DNA of 64,000 nucleotides. Source: Photobacterium jeanii. GTDB lineage: Bacteria; Pseudomonadota; Gammaproteobacteria; Enterobacterales; Vibrionaceae. The notes under the pieces were generated by a model, which did not search any database, was not told the origin of the DNA, and saw only the letters and a program-made list of their open reading frames with translations. The translations under genes were made by a program, and so were the position numbers. The DNA lies in assembly GCF_001650345.1 (NCBI RefSeq), contig NZ_LVHF01000033.1, positions 806,001 through 870,000 on the forward strand. The letters run 5' to 3'. This document shows positions 44,973 to 54,342 of the stretch, in pieces. Position 1 is the stretch's first letter, and every line of letters begins with the position of its first letter.

Positions 44973-45782
44973 TTAATGACTAGGTACGTTGAGCCTGTGA
45001 CCTAGCCAAGCGGCGAACCCTGATAACAGCAGTGTGATGCAAAGGTAAATGCCTGCCACGGTAAACCAAACCTCAAAAGGCATTGCTGTATCTGCGACAA
45101 TATTTCGTCCTTCAGTCGTTAAATCAAAAATAGCCATCACACTGACAATAGAAGAGTTTTTCACTAAAGAGACCGCTTCGTTTGTGAGCGGTGGCAAAAT
45201 TCGGCGGATTACTTGTGGCAAAATGACAAAGCGATAACTGTCTTGAGTTGATAGTCCAAGACTTTGGCTGGCTTCAAATTGCCCTCGTGCAATGCTGGTT
45301 AAGCCTGCTCGGAAAATTTCAGCAGTGTATGCGCCTTGAAATAGTGACAGTGCTAGTACGGCGGTAGTGAATCGCTCTAAGCCCAGTACAGGACCAAAGA
45401 CGAAATACAGCAGGTAGATTTGCACTAGCAGCGGAGTGTTTCGGATCAGTTCGATATAACCGCGCCCCAAACCTCGTCCGACGATAGAGTTAGAAAGCCG
45501 AAGTAGGGCGGTTGTAAGGCCAATGAGCAGGGTAAAGACGAGGCTAACAGCTGAGATTTGAAGAGTAACGATTAGGCCTTCTAGCAATTCTGCAGGGAAC
45601 CATTCGCCGTCTTCGACAAACCATAGGTATTGAGAAATGCGATACCATTGCCAGCGGTAGTTCATGGCTTCAGCACCGCTGTTTAGTAGCCAGAAAAGCG
45701 CAATGGCAACAACAGCGATTTGTAATGCACCTGATAACACAGGTTTTAAGATACGAAAGCCCGTTGATGTGAAATTTTTCAT
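44973..45782 (-). CDS. Polar amino acid ABC transporter permease 1
   Basis: A 269-residue permease of the same family as the gene at 43185. It has a hydrophobic helix near the N-terminus (LQIAVVAIALFWLLNSGA), the core domain from ~65, and the coupling motif QFEASQSLGLSTQDSYRFVILPQVI. It would pair with permease 2 to form the membrane channel. Confidence 0.9.
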   Translation of the reverse strand: MKNFTSTGFRILKPVLSGALQIAVVAIALFWLLNSGAEAMNYRWQWYRISQYLWFVEDGEWFPAELLEGLIVTLQISAVSLVFTLLIGLTTALLRLSNSIVGRGLGRGYIELIRNTPLLVQIYLLYFVFGPVLGLERFTTAVLALSLFQGAYTAEIFRAGLTSIARGQFEASQSLGLSTQDSYRFVILPQVIRRILPPLTNEAVSLVKNSSIVSVMAIFDLTTEGRNIVADTAMPFEVWFTVAGIYLCITLLLSGFAAWLGHRLNVPSH

Positions 45783-45790
45783 ACGCGCGA

Positions 45791-46528
45791 TTAGTAACTC
45801 AAGATTTGTTCGAGGAATTGCTGTGTACGGCTATGCTGAGGGTTATCGAATAGCTGAGCAGGTGGAGCAACTTCGACAATTTCCCCTTCATCCATGAATA
45901 CCACACGATCAGCCACTTGACGTGCAAAGCCCATTTCATGGGTGACACACACCATAGTGATCCCCTCGTTGGCGAGTTCTTTCATAACATCTAGCACTTC
46001 GCGGATCATTTCAGGATCCAGTGCCGATGTCGGCTCATCAAACAGCAAAATGTCGGGCTTCATGCATAGTGAGCGAGCGATAGCGACACGTTGTTGTTGG
46101 CCACCAGAAAGTTGAGCTGGGTATTTGTCGGCTTGATGGGCAATGTGTACTCGTTCTAAATATTCCAAAGCTAACGCCTTAGCATCAGTGTCAGAAAGTT
46201 TCAAAACACGTTTAGGCGCAAGGGTTAAGTTCTCAAGTACCGTTAGGTGAGGGAAAAGGTTGAAGTGTTGGAAAACCATACCGACTTTGCCGCGAATGGT
46301 TTGCAAATGTTGCTTATCAAGCCGTTTTCCTGCGACTTCGATTGCGCCTGTATCGTAGTTTTCTAATCCATTGATACAGCGAATAAGTGTGGATTTCCCC
46401 GAGCCAGAAGGACCACAGATAACTAAACGCTCACCGCGCTGAATGGTTAAGTCGATAGACTTCAAAGCATGGAAGTTGCCATACCATTTGTCTACTTGCT
46501 GAAAAGCAATTAAAGGGTGTTGAGCCAA
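45791..46528 (-). CDS. Polar amino acid ABC transporter ATPase (GlnQ-like)
   Basis: A 245-residue ATPase. Walker A is [16 protein letters not shown], the signature is [15 protein letters not shown], Walker B is [14 protein letters not shown] and the switch region is [12 protein letters not shown]. It is typical of GlnQ/HisP proteins. The start is TTG 46528, with AAGGA seven bases upstream. First gene of the operon; it diverges from aroG. Confidence 0.93.
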   Translation of the reverse strand: MAQHPLIAFQQVDKWYGNFHALKSIDLTIQRGERLVICGPSGSGKSTLIRCINGLENYDTGAIEVAGKRLDKQHLQTIRGKVGMVFQHFNLFPHLTVLENLTLAPKRVLKLSDTDAKALALEYLERVHIAHQADKYPAQLSGGQQQRVAIARSLCMKPDILLFDEPTSALDPEMIREVLDVMKELANEGITMVCVTHEMGFARQVADRVVFMDEGEIVEVAPPAQLFDNPQHSRTQQFLEQILSY

Positions 46529-46850
46529 CCGAAGTCCTTAATTTATTTTAAAATTGTTTTGGTCATGTTATTGCTTTGAGGTCAGTTTTTCAAAGATTGA
46601 CGCCCTAAATGGCTAAGAAAAGTGCAACTGAGCGCAGTATTTATCATTTATGTGAAATTGGTATGACCAGTAGGGTTCTAAAATGCAAACTGTAATTATC
46701 TTTCAATTACTATTTGACAATCAGTCATGAGGCGATAAGTTAAATCAACAGGCTCAGAAATACTGGATGAATATAAAAGCACTCTTTTGGCCTTAATAAG
46801 AAGAGATATTCTTTGAAGAGATGCTAATGCTGTAACACGGGAAGTAACCA
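46529..46850. other. Divergent promoter region, amino acid ABC operon / aroG
   Basis: About 320 bases. A sigma-70-like promoter for aroG can be drawn with TTGACA at 46714-46719 and TAAGTT at 46736-46741 (16-base spacing). A 9-codon ORF with adjacent Phe and Trp codons is at 46767-46796 in the leader. I saw no clear TyrR box. Confidence 0.4.
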
Positions 46851-47903
46851 ATGCATAAGACTGATGACGTTCGCATTCGCGAAGTAAAAGAACTATTACC
46901 ACCTGTTGCCGTGCTGGAAAAATTCCCAGCGACCGAAACGGCATCTGAAACCGTATACCAAGCCCGTAAAGCCATCCACAATATCCTGAATGATAACGAT
47001 GACCGCTTGTTGGTCGTGGTGGGACCTTGTTCGATTCATGACACTGAAGCGGCAATTGAGTACGGCACCAAATTAAAAGCATTACGTGAAGAGTTAAAAG
47101 ATAAGCTTGAAATCGTGATGCGCGTATATTTTGAAAAACCACGTACCACTGTGGGTTGGAAAGGCTTAATCAACGACCCATACATGGACGGGAGTTTTAA
47201 ACTCAATGACGGTTTGCGCCTCGGTCGTAAGTTACTGCTCGATCTTACTGATATGGGTATGCCAACAGCAGGCGAATTCCTCGATATGATCACACCCCAA
47301 TACATGGGTGATTTAATTAGCTGGGGTGCGATTGGTGCTCGTACTACGGAATCTCAGGTGCACCGTGAGTTAGCTTCTGGTTTGTCTTGTCCGGTTGGTT
47401 TCAAAAACGGCACCGACGGTAATATTAAGATTGCGACCGATGCTATTGGTTCTGCAAGTGCACCACACCACTTTTTGTCTGTTACCAAGTATGGCCACTC
47501 AGCGATTGTGTCGACAGCTGGTAACGAAGATTGCCACATTATTTTGCGTGGTGGTAAAGAGCCAAATTACAGCGAATCGCACGTTAACGAAATTACAGAA
47601 CAGCTTGAGAAAGCTGGTCACCGCCAGAAAGTGATGATTGATTTCAGTCATGCGAATAGCTTGAAGCAATTTAAGCGTCAGCTTGTGGTTTCAGAAGATG
47701 TGGGTTCACAAATTGCTAAAGGTAATAAAGCTATCTTTGGCGTGATGATCGAAAGTCACTTGGTCGAAGGTCGTCAAGATCTTGCGGAAGGTGAAAAAGG
47801 GACTTACGGTCAGAGTGTGACAGATGCTTGTATTGGTTGGGAAGATACAGAAACTGTTCTTCGTCAACTAGCAGCAGATGTAGATAAACGTCGTCACGCT
47901 TAA
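46851..47903 (+). CDS. aroG: DAHP synthase AroG-type
   Basis: A 350-residue class I DAHP synthase. It joins phosphoenolpyruvate and erythrose 4-phosphate, the first step of aromatic amino acid synthesis. Signature motifs include VVVGPCSIHD, the metal-ligand Cys region, RVYFEKPRTTVGWKGLINDP, GARTTESQVHRELASGLSCPVGFKNGTDG, and the C-terminal ESHLVEGRQDL and GQSVTDACIGWEDTE. It resembles the Phe-sensitive E. coli AroG, but which amino acid inhibits it cannot be settled by eye. Full length; single gene ended by a very long hairpin at 47943. Confidence 0.95.
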   Translation: MHKTDDVRIREVKELLPPVAVLEKFPATETASETVYQARKAIHNILNDNDDRLLVVVGPCSIHDTEAAIEYGTKLKALREELKDKLEIVMRVYFEKPRTTVGWKGLINDPYMDGSFKLNDGLRLGRKLLLDLTDMGMPTAGEFLDMITPQYMGDLISWGAIGARTTESQVHRELASGLSCPVGFKNGTDGNIKIATDAIGSASAPHHFLSVTKYGHSAIVSTAGNEDCHIILRGGKEPNYSESHVNEITEQLEKAGHRQKVMIDFSHANSLKQFKRQLVVSEDVGSQIAKGNKAIFGVMIESHLVEGRQDLAEGEKGTYGQSVTDACIGWEDTETVLRQLAADVDKRRHA

Positions 47904-47942
47904 ATTACCTGGAAAGCATGAATTCAGTGCTTTAAGCCAGAT

Positions 47943-47986
47943 TGAAATATCAACGCCCAGCTTTTTAGCTGGGCGTTGATATTTCA
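47943..47986. terminator. Long perfect hairpin after aroG
   Basis: Two exactly complementary 20-base arms (47943-47962 and 47967-47986) around a TTTT loop, between convergent genes. There is no T-run beyond it, so it may act as a bidirectional stop or 3' protector. Confidence 0.75.
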
Positions 47987-48030
47987 GCGTTTAGCAACCT
48001 ACTTTCGTGGGTGGCTATTATTGCGTGCAT

Positions 48031-48561
48031 CTATTGAGGAGGGTAGTTCTTAAACATTTCTGTAATTTGCTCATCGATAAACTTTTCACGTTCATCCGGA
48101 GACATGGTTTCTTTTAGCTTGCGTTGTGAAACAGAGCGCCACACCACCTGCTTATTGTCATTTTCGATCATTTCTACAATTAATTTACCGTACTTATATT
48201 CACGGTAACGTGTCGGTGTGCTGACCCCAACTCCGACATTACTAAAGCCATAACCAAAGCCAAAACTGGTTCCTGATGATTGGTAATCGGATTGGCTTTC
48301 GATCGCGTGGCGAACCGTGATGTCGGAAGTTGAATCAACGGTTAAGCGCATTCCTTTTGCACTGAGCTCGCGGTTAATGGCATTTTCAACGCGAGCGCCA
48401 TCAAGAGTGGTGGAGTCTTTATCGCCAACGGCTGCGTATTGGTAGGTTTTGAACTGGTTGTAATTTGCTTGTTTATCGTAGTCAGTTGAAACATCGGCAC
48501 TACAAGCCACTAAGCCGCCGAATAATAGAGCTGAAATAAAGCTAGGTTGCAGAAGCTTCAC
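48031..48561 (-). CDS. DUF4136-like lipoprotein
   Basis: A 176-residue lipoprotein (lipobox LVACS). The mature domain fits the DUF4136 pattern: STDYDKQANYNQFKTYQYA, SAKGMRLTVDSTSDITVRH, a Gly/Ser-rich turn (GTSFGFGYGFSNVGVGVS), and a C-terminal LIVEMIENDNKQVVWRSVSQRKL. Function unknown, envelope-located. The GTG start has GAGGTGG upstream. Confidence 0.85.
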   Translation of the reverse strand: MKLLQPSFISALLFGGLVACSADVSTDYDKQANYNQFKTYQYAAVGDKDSTTLDGARVENAINRELSAKGMRLTVDSTSDITVRHAIESQSDYQSSGTSFGFGYGFSNVGVGVSTPTRYREYKYGKLIVEMIENDNKQVVWRSVSQRKLKETMSPDEREKFIDEQITEMFKNYPPQ

Positions 48562-48718
48562 GTTACCACCTCGCGTAAATGAGCATTGCCTGATTTAGCT
48601 GCATTATTTGTCGTGCAGTGTTGAATATCAGTATCTTAAATTAACAGGTGCGATTAGATTCAGTATAGCACTCGTCAGTTTTACGTGTGGTGGGAGAGGT
48701 GGCGACTCACTTGAGTAT

Positions 48719-48916
48719 TTATCTGTCTTTCCAGTTTCGGCTACAGCAGTAGCCATCATTAAACTCAACATAGCGAGCCTCATACAGGCGATCTTCATGG
48801 GTGTTTTTACTGCAATGAGGAAACTGGCAATAGATGGTGTAGTCGCGGTGAAGACCGTTATCTAAGAAAGCATCTAAAATCGCTTGAGTGTCGGCAATTA
48901 AGACTTTTTGTTCCAT
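48719..48916 (-). CDS. Small cysteine-containing protein, 65 residues
   Basis: A short protein with four cysteines in CQFPHC and YCCSRN plus His residues, so metal binding (zinc-ribbon-like) is possible. No family recognised. Supporting evidence is AGGAAAG six bases before ATG 48916. A competing ORF on the other strand covers the same DNA but has no such ribosome site. Confidence 0.6.
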   Translation of the reverse strand: MEQKVLIADTQAILDAFLDNGLHRDYTIYCQFPHCSKNTHEDRLYEARYVEFNDGYCCSRNWKDR

Positions 48917-49123
48917 TGGACTTTCCTATACAGCGATAGTGGCGATGCAAGATCAAAGAAAAGAGTATTAAGAAAGTATTGATGACGAGATGATAAAAAT
49001 TGTCTCATCATTAAGACGAAAGCTGAAGTGGTAAGGTAATCCTGAAAGCGTTTAGGAAGGGAAATAGAAGGAGAGGTTTTAGCGCTACATCAACAATATT
49101 TGCCGACATAGCGCTGTTAGCGG

Positions 49124-50554
49124 TTAGCTTAAAATATATGCCTGTAAGCGTCGGTCAATTTCTTCGACCAATGAAACACCATCAACATTGTGTATGTTTG
49201 GTGTCTCGCAATTAATGATTCGAGGTAAACCGCGCTGATTGCCGTCGAGCAATAAATGACGGTGTGAATGAGTAAAGTCAAACACCAGTCCCTGAGCTTT
49301 GTCTTGCTCAGGAATGTTGTAGTAACCACGCCCTGAAACACGGAACTTTAGACTCATAGGGTAATTACTAAGCGCTTGTTTAGCATAAGCCTGAGTGAAG
49401 TTCTTCACGGCAACTTCATCATCAATGAGCTGTTTAAAATGAATCGTTGGCTCATAAATTGAGTATTCATTTTGTTTAGCAAAACGCTCGAAATAATTGA
49501 TGAAACTGCGGCTGGCAGTATTAATTCGTAAATTTTCATCAATTAAGCCGTAAGGAAGTTGACGTAACCGTTGTTCTTTCAGTTTTGCTAAGCGGAATTC
49601 ATAGTCTTCAATCGAGTGAATTGTCGCTTGCTCTGAGAGAGACTGCTTTTCGCGCAGCTCCAACTTTGCCTTGGTGTATAGCTCACGAAGGTTATTGGGG
49701 AAAAACTGCGTGTTGTAAGTCGTATCAAAAAAACCGCTTAGCTTAATTAGCGAATTCCAAAGCTGCGGCGCATAGTGATCGATCAACTTTTCAGCCTGTG
49801 AATGATAAGCGGCTGGGATCTCTTGCAGCAACTCTTCACGGTTTACGTAGGCACAGCCATCGCTGAACGGTGTGATAAGTTCTCGCATTTCATCAAATCG
49901 GCTGCACATCGCACGAGGTTGCTGAATGTAGCTGAATCGAATGTCATACGCCATTGGGTGGTCATCCGAATCAAGTTCTCTAAACGCGGATTGGAAAGCA
50001 TTGCGTAGCTTGGTAAAGCGTTTTCTCTCCGTTTGGATAGCGTCTGAAAGCGCTGTGATCTCTTGCTCGTATTCATCTTGTGGTGTTTTCAGAATACGGA
50101 TCTGGCGCTCAAGCTGGTCAATACTCTCAGAGTAATATGCCACTTGCTCATTGATCTTGAGTTGCTTGGCTTGCGCGATCGCGTTGACCTTGGCGATATT
50201 GGACGCGTACTGAGACGTTGTTTCATCAAGAGCATCAATAAACACCTGAGCTTCGCTTAGCTCAGTGGACTGAAACAAGATTTTCAGGCTATTCGCTTGT
50301 TCAATAAATTTAGGATTCGCTAACCAGTGTTGGTCGATCAGCGAAGAGGCGAGCTGATGAAAATCATGGAAGATCTCAGGGATCGCCAATGGGTTTTCCT
50401 GCTCGGTGATCACATACCCGAATGAGGATGCATTAAATTTGTTCACTTTCGCCACTTGGAGTGACTCAAGATCGAGTTTGTTGTCTGCCTGACAAGCGAC
50501 GAGGCTACTAACCGCCGCAATAATCCCTAATTGCCGTAAACATTTTTTTAGCAT
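49124..50554 (-). CDS. Large hypothetical lipoprotein, coiled-coil
   Basis: A 476-residue protein with a lipobox (SSLVACQ). Two coiled-coil stretches are visible, at ~130-190 (INEQVAYYSESIDQLERQIRILK, EQEITALSDAIQTERKRFTKL) and ~305-345 (KLELREKQSLSEQATIHSIEDYEFRLAKLKEQRLRQ). The C-terminal half ends in a beta-rich part (FRVSGRGYYNIPEQDKAQGLVFDFTHSHRHLLLDG). Family not recognised. It lies in the envelope, inner face of the outer membrane by default sorting. Single gene. Confidence 0.82.
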   Translation of the reverse strand: MLKKCLRQLGIIAAVSSLVACQADNKLDLESLQVAKVNKFNASSFGYVITEQENPLAIPEIFHDFHQLASSLIDQHWLANPKFIEQANSLKILFQSTELSEAQVFIDALDETTSQYASNIAKVNAIAQAKQLKINEQVAYYSESIDQLERQIRILKTPQDEYEQEITALSDAIQTERKRFTKLRNAFQSAFRELDSDDHPMAYDIRFSYIQQPRAMCSRFDEMRELITPFSDGCAYVNREELLQEIPAAYHSQAEKLIDHYAPQLWNSLIKLSGFFDTTYNTQFFPNNLRELYTKAKLELREKQSLSEQATIHSIEDYEFRLAKLKEQRLRQLPYGLIDENLRINTASRSFINYFERFAKQNEYSIYEPTIHFKQLIDDEVAVKNFTQAYAKQALSNYPMSLKFRVSGRGYYNIPEQDKAQGLVFDFTHSHRHLLLDGNQRGLPRIINCETPNIHNVDGVSLVEEIDRRLQAYILS

Positions 50555-50800
50555 GATGATTACATAAAATCATTAGAGTGAGAGCAGTTTACTCAATTGA
50601 TTGCACTGTGCAATCGTTTTCTATTCAACACTGTTCCACATGCGCAATTAATCAGCATGTTATATTCTTAGTTAATATTTAGGTCTAAAGTTATTCTTAC
50701 AAGTATATTGAAGCGAGTTCGATGCCGTAGCGGCATAAATATAGAGTAAACAATCTAGATTTAACATCGAATATGTAAAATCACAACAAGGAAGCATGTG

Positions 50801-51625
50801 ATGGAGTGGACAAGATTACGTGTAGAAGAAAATAGCGGGATCGTAACTGTAGAATTACACCGACCAGATAAGTTGAATGCCCTTGATATCACCATGTTTG
50901 AAGAGCTAGATAAAATCAGCTCAGCTCTTAAAAAGCGCCGTGATATCCGTGCTGTTATTTTAAAAGGGGCTGGGGGAAACTTCAGTAGTGGGCTTGATAT
51001 TAAAAGCATGGCAACCGCTAAGTCTTCAATGTTGAAGTTGTTGGCGAAGTGGTTACCGGGTAACGCAAATCTCGCTCAGCGAGTATCTCGAAACTGGCGA
51101 GCGCTACCAGTGCCTGTTATCGCTGTGCTCGAAGGTCGCTGCTTTGGAGGCGGCTTACAAATCGCGTTAGGGGCGGATTTCCGTTACGTTACTGCAGAAA
51201 CTGAATTGTCGATCATGGAAGTGCGTTGGGGGCTGGTGCCTGATATGGCTGGACTGCTTAGTTTACGTGAAGTAGTGGGTCGCGATGTGGCAATGCAATT
51301 GACTATGACTGGCGAGATCATTTCTGGGGAACAGGCTCACGCATTAGGTTTAGCAACAGCAGTTGTTGATGATCCTATGGCTTGTGCTGTAGCTTTCTGT
51401 CAAAAAATCTCGCAGGCGTCGCCCGATGCCATTGCGGCAATTAAGCATTCAACTAACAAGAGTTGGTTAGGATCTGAGCGTATGCTGTTAGCACGTGAAA
51501 CCCTAAGCCAAGTAAGACTTCTTCTTGGAAAAAACTTTTTTATTGCTGGTAAACGCCAACGTAAACAGCTTAAAGGTGAAACGGCGAGCGATATCGATTA
51601 TCAGCAGCGTCAGTCCTTTTGGTAA
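50801..51625 (+). CDS. Enoyl-CoA hydratase/isomerase (crotonase) family protein
   Basis: A 274-residue crotonase-fold enzyme. The two oxyanion-hole segments are present (GNFSSGLDIKSMA and CFGGGLQIALGADFRY). In the second active-site helix, residues (EVRWGLVPDMAG) place Asp rather than Glu near the catalytic position, which fits isomerase or divergent hydratase members. Substrate is an unknown acyl-CoA. ATG 50801 follows AAGGAAG; GTG 50798 is directly before it. Alone, not in a fatty acid operon. Confidence 0.88.
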   Translation: MEWTRLRVEENSGIVTVELHRPDKLNALDITMFEELDKISSALKKRRDIRAVILKGAGGNFSSGLDIKSMATAKSSMLKLLAKWLPGNANLAQRVSRNWRALPVPVIAVLEGRCFGGGLQIALGADFRYVTAETELSIMEVRWGLVPDMAGLLSLREVVGRDVAMQLTMTGEIISGEQAHALGLATAVVDDPMACAVAFCQKISQASPDAIAAIKHSTNKSWLGSERMLLARETLSQVRLLLGKNFFIAGKRQRKQLKGETASDIDYQQRQSFW

Positions 51626-51754
51626 ACACTGTTTTGGAAAGTGCTTTTTTGGAGATAGGTACCGCATGTTCAACGATATTTCGTTCCTTGCTAGCCATAG
51701 GTAACTTGATGTGGCATATAGGTTTATATGTTAATCAAAGGAAGAAGGTGAGAT

Positions 51755-52330
51755 GTGTTAAGTCAAAAAGATCGTGATGCCATTAAGTTAATTGGGTTTG
51801 TATGCTTACTTTGTATTGTTGTGCATATCATCAATATTGCGATGCGTGGAGCGCTGAACGATTACGGTCTGTTGCCTCGCCATATTACACATATAACAGG
51901 TTTAGTTGCGTATCCTTTTCTTCATGGCTCTTGGTCTCACCTTATTAGTAATCTTATTTCATTCTCGGTGCTGGCATTTCTTGTTGCACGTTCGGGGAGT
52001 GCACGCTTGATTGCGGTTATCGTGATCACTTGGGCTGTTAGCAGTATTGGGGTATGGCTGTTTGGGCGCACAAGTTTCCATATTGGTTTAAGCGGCATTG
52101 TTTACGGGCTTTGGGCGTACTTGATCACTTATGCTTTTATCTTTAGAAGCATTAAATCAATCGTGATAGGCGTGATTGTGATGTTTTTCTACGGTTCTAT
52201 GGTGTGGGGATTTTTGCCTGTGCACCAGTGGATCAGCTTTGAAAGTCATCTTTTCGGTGCTTTAGCCGGTATTCTTGCCGGTTTTCGTTTTGCCCGTCGC
52301 GATAAGTCGAAACAAATTGAAGTGGGGTAA
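51755..52330 (+). CDS. Rhomboid family intramembrane serine protease
   Basis: A 191-residue, six-helix membrane protein. The catalytic dyad is S113 (GLSGIVYGL) and H165 (SFESHLFGALAG), and the helix-2 residues H57, H62 and N66 (FLHGSWSHLISNL) match the family pattern. It would cut membrane-spanning proteins within the bilayer. It starts at GTG 51755, after AGGAAGAAGG. Five bases separate it from the DUF1840 gene, so the two are co-transcribed. Confidence 0.92.
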   Translation: MLSQKDRDAIKLIGFVCLLCIVVHIINIAMRGALNDYGLLPRHITHITGLVAYPFLHGSWSHLISNLISFSVLAFLVARSGSARLIAVIVITWAVSSIGVWLFGRTSFHIGLSGIVYGLWAYLITYAFIFRSIKSIVIGVIVMFFYGSMVWGFLPVHQWISFESHLFGALAGILAGFRFARRDKSKQIEVG

Positions 52331-52335
52331 GGAGT

Positions 52336-52653
52336 ATGTTGATTACCTTTCATTGTAAAGCCAGTGCGGATATCACCATGTTTGGTGATGTTGCTAAGCA
52401 ATTACTGCATTTGATGGGGCAAGGTGAAAATGTCCCTGGAGTCATCGAGTCAAAAGACATTCCTACGGCTCTGGCTAATTTAGAGCGTCACTTGTCACGT
52501 CTACCTGCACAGCCAGAGGAAGACCCTGATGTTGACGAAGATGACATCGACTACGAACCGCCAATCGGTCTTGGTACACGTGCCATTCCGCTGATTGCGA
52601 TGCTAAAAGAGGCGCAACAGCAAGACTGTTTCGTGATGTATTCGAGCGAGTAG
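52336..52653 (+). CDS. DUF1840 family protein
   Basis: A 105-residue protein of the DUF1840 family: MLITFHCKASADITMFGDVAKQLLHLMG at the start and an acidic central segment. Cytoplasmic, function unknown. It is coupled to the upstream rhomboid gene and ends at the terminator at 52670. Confidence 0.88.
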   Translation: MLITFHCKASADITMFGDVAKQLLHLMGQGENVPGVIESKDIPTALANLERHLSRLPAQPEEDPDVDEDDIDYEPPIGLGTRAIPLIAMLKEAQQQDCFVMYSSE

Positions 52654-52669
52654 TGCTTCCATCATGAAT

Positions 52670-52710
52670 AAAACCACAGCTAACTTAGGTGTTTTGGCTG
52701 TGGTTTTTAG
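52670..52710 (+). terminator. Rho-independent terminator
   Basis: Stem AAAACCACAGC / GCTGTGGTTTT with a 16-base loop, then T. Confidence 0.82.
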
Positions 52711-52794
52711 TGATTAAACTGAAACAAAACACAACATGATTCGACTCTGTGATAGACTGCGCCGCTTGATTGCCACAAATTACCGAGAGTTTTC

Positions 52795-54129
52795 ATGTCA
52801 TTCTCAACGCTTGGATTAAGTGATCCAATTCAACAAGCTATTGCTGAAATGGGCTATGACGCCCCAACGCCTATTCAAGAGCAGGCGATCCCTGTTGTGC
52901 TTAATGGACGCAACCTGATTGCAGGTGCGCAAACGGGTACGGGTAAAACAGCAAGCTTTGCGCTACCGATTTTAAGCATGCTGGACAGTCAGCAAAAAGT
53001 ACGTGGTAAGCGTATTCGAGCTTTGATTTTGACGCCAACTCGTGAACTGGCAGTGCAGGTCGAAAAGAATATTCAGCAGTACAGCAAGTATTCAAATCAT
53101 TCGTCTTTAGCGATTTACGGTGGTGTAGATTCCGCAGCACAGAAAAAGCGCTTGATTCAAGGTGTTGATATTCTTGTGGCAACACCAGGTCGCTTGCTTG
53201 ATATGTGTACGCAAAAGGCGATTCACTTTGATGAGCTAGAAGTGCTGGTATTAGATGAAGCTGACCGTATGCTTGATATGGGCTTCATTGAAGATATCAA
53301 CAAAATCATTGAGCGGTTACCGCTTGATCGTCAAAACCTGTTGTTTTCTGCAACCTTGTCTAAGCAAGTTCGCGCACTAGCAAAAACAGCGATTGCTAAC
53401 CCAGTTGAAGTTTCAGTGTTAGCTGATGCCAATGCTGCACCAAAGATTGATCAATGGTTGGTGACAGTAGATAAAGATCAAAAATCAGCGTTATTGAGCC
53501 ATCTTATTAAAGAAAATGATTGGCAGCAGGCGTTGATCTTTATCGAAACTAAACATGGTGCCGCCAAGCTAGTTTCTCAGCTAGAAAAGCGTGGCATTGT
53601 AGCTGAAGCGTTCCATAGTGGTCGCAGCCAAGCGATTCGGGAACAAGTGCTACAAGATTTTAAGTCAGGTGAGCTGAAGCTATTGGTTTCTACTGGTGTT
53701 GCTGCGCGTGGTATTGATATCGATAACCTTGAGCGCGTTGTGAACTACGATTTGCCATACCCTGCAGATGAGTACGTGCATCGTATTGGCCGTACCGGTC
53801 GTGCAGGTGCATCGGGTGAAGCGATTTCTCTGGTATCAAAAGATAACTTCAAAAACCTTTGTATGATCGAAAGCCGCTTAGGGCATTTAATCACTCGTAA
53901 AGTAATTGAAGGTTTCGAGCCGCGTAAAGAAGTGCCGATTTCAATTCTAAATTATGTGCCGAAGAACAAGCCAAAACCATCGGCGAAGAAATCTAACGAT
54001 AAATCTCCTGAGGTTAAGTTAGAGCGTGGTGCAGGTGCTAAACGTCGAAATCCTGCGCCTAAGCGACGTCCACGTCGTGGTGCTAAACCTCAAGGAAAAC
54101 CACAAGGTCGCTCGCAGGCATCTGAATAA
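52795..54129 (+). CDS. rhlE: DEAD-box RNA helicase, RhlE-type
   Basis: A 444-residue DEAD-box helicase. Motifs: APTPIQEQAIP, AGAQTGTGKTASF, PTRELAVQ, TPGRLLD, VLDEADRMLDMGF, SAT, then STGVAARGIDIDNLERVVNYDLP and HRIGRTGRAG. After residue ~375 comes a basic, low-complexity tail (KPSAKKSNDKS, AKRRNPAPKRRPRRGAKPQ) typical of RhlE proteins and used for RNA binding. It lacks the DbpA-specific domain. Monocistronic with terminator at 54162. Confidence 0.93.
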   Translation: MSFSTLGLSDPIQQAIAEMGYDAPTPIQEQAIPVVLNGRNLIAGAQTGTGKTASFALPILSMLDSQQKVRGKRIRALILTPTRELAVQVEKNIQQYSKYSNHSSLAIYGGVDSAAQKKRLIQGVDILVATPGRLLDMCTQKAIHFDELEVLVLDEADRMLDMGFIEDINKIIERLPLDRQNLLFSATLSKQVRALAKTAIANPVEVSVLADANAAPKIDQWLVTVDKDQKSALLSHLIKENDWQQALIFIETKHGAAKLVSQLEKRGIVAEAFHSGRSQAIREQVLQDFKSGELKLLVSTGVAARGIDIDNLERVVNYDLPYPADEYVHRIGRTGRAGASGEAISLVSKDNFKNLCMIESRLGHLITRKVIEGFEPRKEVPISILNYVPKNKPKPSAKKSNDKSPEVKLERGAGAKRRNPAPKRRPRRGAKPQGKPQGRSQASE

Positions 54130-54161
54130 TCTGAGCCTCCAGCAGGCACAACTTATTGTAA

Positions 54162-54190
54162 CAAAGGCAGCTATTTAGGCTGCCTTTGTT
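54162..54190 (+). terminator. Rho-independent terminator
   Basis: Stem CAAAGGCAGC / GCTGCCTTTG with a seven-base loop; followed by TTG-TT, so the T-run is modest. Confidence 0.82.
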
Positions 54191-54342
54191 GTATTTGGCT
54201 GTGTTGTATTACCTCAGAGTTTATGAAGCTTTTATCAGTAATTGATTATTTTGATGGTGACGATAAATAAGCTGATTTGTTGCAGGTGGCGCTTGGGTAT
54301 ATAACGCGCATCCTTCTTTTGGATACGAGCGATACCGCCATC

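Noticed and set aside
46696-47142. 148-codon ORF antisense to the start of aroG
   Set aside because: Shadow of the aroG frame and of its promoter; no ribosome site.
48608-48865. 85-codon ORF on the plus strand
   Set aside because: No ribosome site; it overlaps the better supported minus-strand gene at 48719-48916.
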